Notes under the pieces: generated by a model
What the model was told of the DNA's origin: nothing
Databases searched by the model: none
Seen by the model: only the letters and a program-made list of their open reading frames with translations
Assembly: GCA_002305805.1 (NCBI GenBank)
Contig: DBQY01000019.1
Location: forward strand, 1-9,686
Direction of reading: 5' to 3'
Source: Atopobium sp. UBA1382
Lineage (GTDB): Bacteria > Actinomycetota > Coriobacteriia > Coriobacteriales > Atopobiaceae
Length of the DNA stretch: 9,686 nt
Shown: piece by piece, positions 6,318 to 9,686 of the stretch
Layout: the number at the start of each line of letters is the position of its first letter
Numbering within the stretch: the first letter of the stretch is position 1
Position numbers and translations under genes: made by a program

Positions 6318-7111
6318 TACAGCTCACCGTCCAAGTCATCGGATTCGTGGGTGGGGGCAACGGTCACGGAGGCCAGCTCCGCCTGGTGACGCTTCGTGGT
6401 CTGGTAGATCACGTAGGCGATAACGGCGCCGACGATGGCAACGCCGGTCGTGGTCATACCGAGAAGGGCCGTGAGCACAAAGCCCACGAAGAAGTACGCC
6501 GCGTTGGTCTTGTCGAAGATCAGGTTCATGAGGATGGCGATACCGAGGGCAGGAAGCATGCCGGAGGCAACCTCAAAGCCGTGCAGGATGAAGTCGGGCA
6601 GCCAGTTGACAAAGTCCTCGATGACGGCGGAGCCGAGCAGCACGCCCAGGAACACGACCAGGAACGAGGTGATCCAGAAGACCGCCGCGCCACCCCACAG
6701 GGCAAAGGTGACCTTTGACGGGTCGCCCTCCTCGGCGCCCTTATCGGCGATGCGCGCAAAGAACAGGTTGACAGTGCGGTCAAAGATGCCGAGCAGCTGG
6801 CCGAGCGTGGCCACGGGGAGCGCCAGCGCCACGGCGGTGCCGGTATCAAGACCCGAGAGGATGGCGAAGGCCGTGGAGAGGATACCGCCGCTCACAACGT
6901 CAGGCGGGGTGCTTGCGCCGATGCCGGCGATGCCCATCATGACGAGCTCGACCGAGGCGCCCATGATGATGCCGGTCTGCAGGTCGCCGAGGATGAGACC
7001 GACGATAGGACCGGTCACGAGCGGGCGCTCGAACATGGTCTGGCCGGCAACGCGGCCGTCCCACATGGCAAAGCCTGCGAGAATGCCCAGGAGTAGGGCT
7101 TGAACAACCAT
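6317..7111 (-). CDS. PTS mannose/fructose/sorbose-family EIIC permease
   Basis: A 264-residue EIIC subunit with several membrane helices. It shows the family features RPLVTGPIVGLILGD (29-43), GIIMGASVELVMMG (47-60) and PPDVVSGGIL (69-78). It forms the translocation path with EIID and is phosphorylated-sugar coupled through EIIB. The last 25 residues are hydrophilic and acidic (ending DDLDGEL), a cytoplasmic tail. AGGAGGT lies 5-6 bases before the ATG, the strongest ribosome binding site in the operon. The 114-base gap to EIIB is the longest among the four PTS genes and is structured. Confidence 0.96.
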   Translation of the reverse strand: MVVQALLLGILAGFAMWDGRVAGQTMFERPLVTGPIVGLILGDLQTGIIMGASVELVMMGIAGIGASTPPDVVSGGILSTAFAILSGLDTGTAVALALPVATLGQLLGIFDRTVNLFFARIADKGAEEGDPSKVTFALWGGAAVFWITSFLVVFLGVLLGSAVIEDFVNWLPDFILHGFEVASGMLPALGIAILMNLIFDKTNAAYFFVGFVLTALLGMTTTGVAIVGAVIAYVIYQTTKRHQAELASVTVAPTHESDDLDGEL

Positions 7112-7148
7112 TTCTACCTCCTAAGATGCGTACGTTCTTCCAACGTGA

Positions 7149-7209
7149 GCCGCCTGCGGTTCCGGATTCCGCGGGCTCTTCCGAGGCGGCGTGCGCCGGC
7201 CGCGCGCAC
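7149..7209 (-). promoter_or_regulatory. Paired GC hairpins in the EIIB-EIIC spacer
   Basis: Two hairpins fill the spacer between EIIB and EIIC. GCCGCCT (7149-7155) pairs perfectly with AGGCGGC (7184-7190) around a loop that has its own GCGG/CCGC stem (7156-7159 with 7169-7172). GTGCGC (7191-7196) pairs with GCGCAC (7204-7209) over seven bases. No T-run follows on the minus strand. Such structures commonly mark RNA processing or stability boundaries, here separating the soluble (A, B) from the membrane (C, D) components. Confidence 0.55.
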
Positions 7210-7225
7210 GCCCCTGATTCGGCCG

Positions 7226-7711
7226 TTAGGCGCCGCAGGCGCGCTTGATGGCAGCAACGTCCATCGGGGACTGGTCGGGCAGCGACTGCAGCGTCACCTG
7301 CGCGCCGAGCTCCACCATGCCGTCGATAGCCTCCATGTCCTTCTCGTCAAGGAACACCTGCTGGGTGACGCGCTTGCGCTCGCCCGACTGGCGAATGCCG
7401 CCCAGGCAGACCTTACGAACCGAGGGGCACTCGCGCACGATCTGAAGCGCGTCGGCAGGGCTGGCGCAGACGACAAAGATCTTGCGCGACTCGTGCTTGG
7501 GGTTGTTGATCACGAGGATCGCACCCTTGACGGACTTGATGGAGAGCGTCGCCTGGGGCGGCGCGGCGATGCGAAACGCCGACTGCATGAGCTTGTCGGT
7601 GGCGGCGCGGTCGTTGCCGACGACGATGGTGTCGGCCCCAAGCTGCGAGGTCCAGGTCACCGCGACCTGCCCGTGAATGAGGCGGTCATCAACGCGAAGC
7701 AACTCGATCAT
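7226..7711 (-). CDS. PTS mannose/fructose/sorbose-family EIIB phosphocarrier
   Basis: A 161-residue soluble EIIB of usual family length. The signature RVDDRLIHGQVAVTW (6-20) contains the phosphorylated histidine H13, which takes phosphate from EIIA and passes it to the incoming sugar. The middle region VGNDRAATDKLMQSAF (31-46) is also typical. It is a separate polypeptide rather than an EIIAB fusion as in E. coli ManX. AAGGAGG lies 6 bases before the ATG. It starts 27 bases after the EIIA stop. Confidence 0.96.
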   Translation of the reverse strand: MIELLRVDDRLIHGQVAVTWTSQLGADTIVVGNDRAATDKLMQSAFRIAAPPQATLSIKSVKGAILVINNPKHESRKIFVVCASPADALQIVRECPSVRKVCLGGIRQSGERKRVTQQVFLDEKDMEAIDGMVELGAQVTLQSLPDQSPMDVAAIKRACGA

Positions 7712-7738
7712 GGTTTCCTCCTTAGGTTTGAGCGGGCC

Positions 7739-8200
7739 CTACAGCTCGCCGGATTCCGAGTCGCCGCCGAGGTCGCCCACGCCGGCGGTGAGGTCGTCGA
7801 TGAGGCCGATGCCCGAGCGGGAGGCCTCGCTCGTCTCGCGGAGCAGCGCGAGGTTGGACTCGCGCGCGGCGGGGCCGGCCTCGAGCGGGAGCAGGGCGAT
7901 CTCGAGCAGCAGACCAAGGTTGAGTCCCGCCACGTAATAGGCATCGGGACGCTCGGCCGAGACGAGGATGGCGCCCTGCGTGGTGCTGCCGCCCGGAATG
8001 TCAGTCAGGACGACGGTGGGGTTGGCCGGGTCCATGGAATCGATGGCGCCCTTGATCATGGCGGCGACGGTGGGGATGGTCTCCGCTGCCGTGACGCTCA
8101 CGACGGAGGTTGGGCAGGGGTTGCCGAGGATCAGCTCGAGGGACGTAAGGATGCCTTTTGCAAATTCGGCGTGAGTTACGAGGACGAGGTTGTTGGGCAT
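7739..8200 (-). CDS. PTS mannose/fructose/sorbose-family EIIA phosphocarrier
   Basis: A 153-residue soluble EIIA, first gene of the operon. LVLVTHAEFAKGI (5-17) contains the active histidine H10, phosphorylated by HPr. TDIPGGSTTQ (66-75) is the conserved loop lining the active site, and VAGLNLGLLLE (90-100) is also characteristic. The last 20 residues are acidic and glycine-rich, extending a little beyond the core fold. GAGGG lies 6 bases before the ATG. Upstream is the AT-rich divergent promoter region with the duplicated operator-like sites. Confidence 0.95.
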   Translation of the reverse strand: MPNNLVLVTHAEFAKGILTSLELILGNPCPTSVVSVTAAETIPTVAAMIKGAIDSMDPANPTVVLTDIPGGSTTQGAILVSAERPDAYYVAGLNLGLLLEIALLPLEAGPAARESNLALLRETSEASRSGIGLIDDLTAGVGDLGGDSESGEL

Positions 8201-8242
8201 CTGGTTCCCTCTCTCTTTTGCGTCGGCCTGTTTTCCTTGTAT

Positions 8243-8262
8243 TTATAGACGTTATAGACGTC
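8243..8262 (+). promoter_or_regulatory. Operator-like 20-bp repeat, copy 1 (PTS-proximal)
   Basis: TTATAGACGTTATAGACGTC is present identically here and at 8367. Each copy is a tandem of the 9-mer TATAGACGT and also a dyad, GACGT-TATAG-ACGTC; in this copy the arms extend to 6 bp (AGACGT/ACGTCT). HutC-type GntR regulators typically bind short AT-flanked sites built around TAGAC-like half-sites, so the operon's GntR/UTRA protein is the natural ligand. It overlaps TATA-like sequences for the PTS operon, consistent with repression. Confidence 0.7.
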
Positions 8263-8366
8263 TTGAATTTAGGTTCTGTTTCTCTCGCTTGTCTGTCAAA
8301 TTACAGTTTCTGAACGTTGTAATTTCAGCGGTAGACGGTATTTTTATCAGAATTCTTGACTACTTC

Positions 8367-8386
8367 TTATAGACGTTATAGACGTC
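8367..8386 (+). promoter_or_regulatory. Operator-like 20-bp repeat, copy 2 (YitT-proximal)
   Basis: Exact second copy of the 20-base site, 124 bases to the right and in the same orientation, 27 bases before the YitT-like start codon. It covers the TATAGA that would serve as a -10 element for that gene. The two copies bracket the divergent promoters, a layout suited to DNA looping or coordinated repression of both units by one regulator. Confidence 0.7.
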
Positions 8387-8413
8387 ATATCATCACTGAC
8401 AGGGAGGGGACCT

Positions 8414-9454
8414 ATGCTCAAAAGAAGCAGGCGAGTTCGCACCACAAGAACGCCCGTGCGTGCGGCAGGCGAGGAGGAGTTGAGCCGGGCGCACGTCGAC
8501 CCGGAGCGTGCGACCCCCGCCTACGAGGGGTCGGCGATCATCCAGGCCTCCGACCTCCAGACTCCCGAGGAGGCACGCGAGAGCGAGCGTGCGATCAGCC
8601 GCCGTGACGAGCCAGGAATGGTGCGCCTCCTGGTTGCGCTCAACGTGGGCGTCATTCTTTGCGCCCTCGCCTACGTGCTCTTCCAAGGACCGAGCAACCT
8701 TGCCATCGGCGGTGCGTCGGGACTCTCAATCGTCCTCTCGTCGGCAATTCCGGGGCTTCCCAACGACGTCGCGCTCTGGATCGTGAACGCGATTCTGGTC
8801 ACCGTCGGTCTTATCTTCGTTGAGCGCAAGGCCGTGGTCTGGAGCGTCGTGGCGTCCGTCGCCCTCTCGGCGTACGTTTCCCTGTTCCAGTGGCTCATTC
8901 CCGTCTCCGCCTCGATTACGGGCGACCTCTGGCTGGACCTCTGCTGCACCGTTCTGCTCGTCGCCCTGGGAAACGCCATCGCCTACAATGCCGGGGCATC
9001 CACGGGTGGCATGGAGATCGTGGTCATGGCACTCGCGCGGCATACGAGCCTCCCGGTCGGACACGCCGTGACGGTGGCAAACGGCGGAATCGTGTGCGCG
9101 GGCGTCGCGCTCTACGGCCCGCACGTTGGCCTCTACTGCGTGCTCGGCCTGCTCGTGCAGACCGTCGTGGTAAACGGTGTGCTCAACGACCTCAAGCAGC
9201 ACAAGATCTGCACCGTCATCTGCCGACAGCCGGCGCGTGTGGAGGAGTTTCTCATTCGCGAGCTCAGCCGGACCGCAACCATAACCCGTGGGTACGGAGC
9301 GTACTCCGGGCGCGAGGTCTCCGTCATCATGACCGTGCTCACGCGTGCCGAGGCAACCCGTCTTGAGAAGTTCCTGCGCGAGATCGACCCGGACGCCTTC
9401 GTGACCTACGTGAACACCTCGCAGATCACCGGACACGGCTTCCGATGGGTGTAA
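8414..9454 (+). CDS. YitT-family membrane protein with C-terminal DUF2179 domain
   Basis: A 346-residue integral membrane protein. Residues 1-68 are hydrophilic, rich in Arg and Glu, and longer than the short N-terminus usual in this family. Hydrophobic segments follow near 70-90, 96-114, 118-136, 140-163, 174-192, 215-233 and 238-256. Family phrases include GGASGLSIVLS (99-109), NAGASTGGMEIV (192-203) and VANGGIVCAG (221-230). A soluble DUF2179 (CBS/ACT-like in fold class) tail spans about 262-340, containing SRTATITRGYGAYSG (285-299). Transport is suspected for the family but no substrate is established. GGGAGGGG precedes the ATG by about 4 bases. It is divergent from the PTS operon and shares its duplicated operator-like site, so a link to sugar or product transport is possible but inferred. 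Confidence 0.88.
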   Translation: MLKRSRRVRTTRTPVRAAGEEELSRAHVDPERATPAYEGSAIIQASDLQTPEEARESERAISRRDEPGMVRLLVALNVGVILCALAYVLFQGPSNLAIGGASGLSIVLSSAIPGLPNDVALWIVNAILVTVGLIFVERKAVVWSVVASVALSAYVSLFQWLIPVSASITGDLWLDLCCTVLLVALGNAIAYNAGASTGGMEIVVMALARHTSLPVGHAVTVANGGIVCAGVALYGPHVGLYCVLGLLVQTVVVNGVLNDLKQHKICTVICRQPARVEEFLIRELSRTATITRGYGAYSGREVSVIMTVLTRAEATRLEKFLREIDPDAFVTYVNTSQITGHGFRWV

Positions 9455-9476
9455 GGCCCGCGACCGAGCCGTTCTT

Positions 9477-9686
9477 ATCGGCCGATCGCGCTTCTAGGAT
9501 TTATCGCGGTTGACACGCGCACTTCTAGGAGTCGGCGCCCTTGTCCGAGGGGCTTCTAAAGAACGCGGCCCTTGTCCGGCACACCTCTAGGAGGCGCGGC
9601 CCTTGTCCTCCGCAGGAGCCGCGAGGCCATACAAACCCGCGGTTTCTTAGACGCGGCGCAGACAAGGGGGTGCGGACATTTTCTTG
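9477..9686. repeat. 31-bp repeat array 3, two-armed, continues past the window
   Basis: The left arm has four units with CTTGTC-like boxes ending at 9514 (degenerate TTGAC), 9545, 9576 and 9607. Right-arm units in opposite orientation start at 9630 (TACAAACCC form) and 9661, and the next would fall beyond 9686. All steps are 31 bases and the 22-base centre (9608-9629) matches the length of that in array 2. The centre includes CGCGAGGCCA next to TACAA, as in array 2. CTAG occurs at 9493, 9524 and 9587. A perfect 10-bp palindrome ATCGGCCGAT (9477-9486) precedes the array. The array starts about 35 bases after the YitT-like stop codon. No gene is seen in this stretch. Confidence 0.88.

Larger units (their letters stand above)
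8201..8413. promoter_or_regulatory. AT-rich divergent promoter region between PTS operon and YitT-like gene
   Basis: This 213-base gap is markedly AT-rich against the GC-rich genes on both sides and separates divergent start codons. On the plus strand, TTGACT (8356-8361) followed after 15 bases by TATAGA (8377-8382) is a possible promoter for the YitT-like gene, with short spacing. On the minus strand, TTGACA (8299-8294) and TATAAA/TATAAC inside the left repeat (8242-8256) are promoter-like, though their spacing does not match a single ideal promoter. GGGAGGGG just before 8414 is the YitT-gene ribosome binding site. Confidence 0.6.

Noticed and set aside
7149..7209. Intrinsic terminator between EIIB and EIIC
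   Set aside because: Stems are present but no T-run follows on the minus strand, and EIIC/EIID must be made with EIIA/EIIB.
7100..8248. Plus-strand frame of 382 codons opposite EIIB and EIIA
   Set aside because: Spans two conserved PTS genes and their spacer in antisense; low-complexity Arg/Asp/Gly composition.
8726..9436. Minus-strand frame of 236 codons opposite the YitT-like gene
   Set aside because: Shadow of a membrane protein gene with clear YitT and DUF2179 features.
1..9686. tRNA, rRNA or riboswitch genes
   Set aside because: No cloverleaf, rRNA segment or known riboswitch core was recognised on either strand by eye.

Overview
The window comes from a GC-rich bacterium. Codon use, the gene set and the mannose-family PTS suggest a fermentative, gut- or oral-type actinobacterium of the Coriobacteriia (Olsenella/Collinsella-like). 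That placement is inferred; no rRNA or marker gene is present.

Layout, left to right. Bases 1-79 hold the 5' end of a minus-strand gene whose N-terminus looks like a transposase helix-turn-helix. A half-array of 31-bp repeats follows (about 140-255). Then come two minus-strand genes forming one unit: a TbADH-type zinc/NADP alcohol dehydrogenase (2401 to 1343) and a CobW/G3E-type GTPase with a His-rich tail (1275 to 250), separated by a hairpin with a perfect 11-bp stem. A two-armed 31-bp repeat array (2542-2763) separates this unit from a long minus-strand operon transcribed from about 8200 down to 2759. Its order is PTS EIIA, EIIB, EIIC, EIID (mannose family), SIS-domain sugar-phosphate isomerase/deglycase, GntR/UTRA regulator, HAD phosphatase. 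An AT-rich divergent promoter region (8201-8413) carries two identical 20-bp operator-like repeats and leads rightwards to a YitT-family membrane protein (8414-9454). A third two-armed array follows and runs off the right edge.

How the genes work together: the PTS imports and phosphorylates a sugar or amino-sugar conjugate. The SIS enzyme would isomerise or deglycate the 6-phosphate, and the HAD protein may dephosphorylate a sugar phosphate. The GntR/UTRA protein is the obvious candidate to bind the paired sites at 8243 and 8367, which would also bring the YitT-like gene under its control. The GTPase may supply metal to the neighbouring zinc alcohol dehydrogenase.

The most unusual feature is the 31-bp repeat family. 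Three loci share the same architecture: units with a GACAAGGGC box and a CTAGA box at fixed spacing, stacked at exactly 31 bp (about three helical turns). In the two loci where both arms are visible, the arms are inverted about a 22-bp centre. One locus has only one arm. The 3' end of every complete transcription unit in the window runs into such an array, and two genes take their TAG stop codon from the repeat itself. I do not recognise this as a named repeat family.
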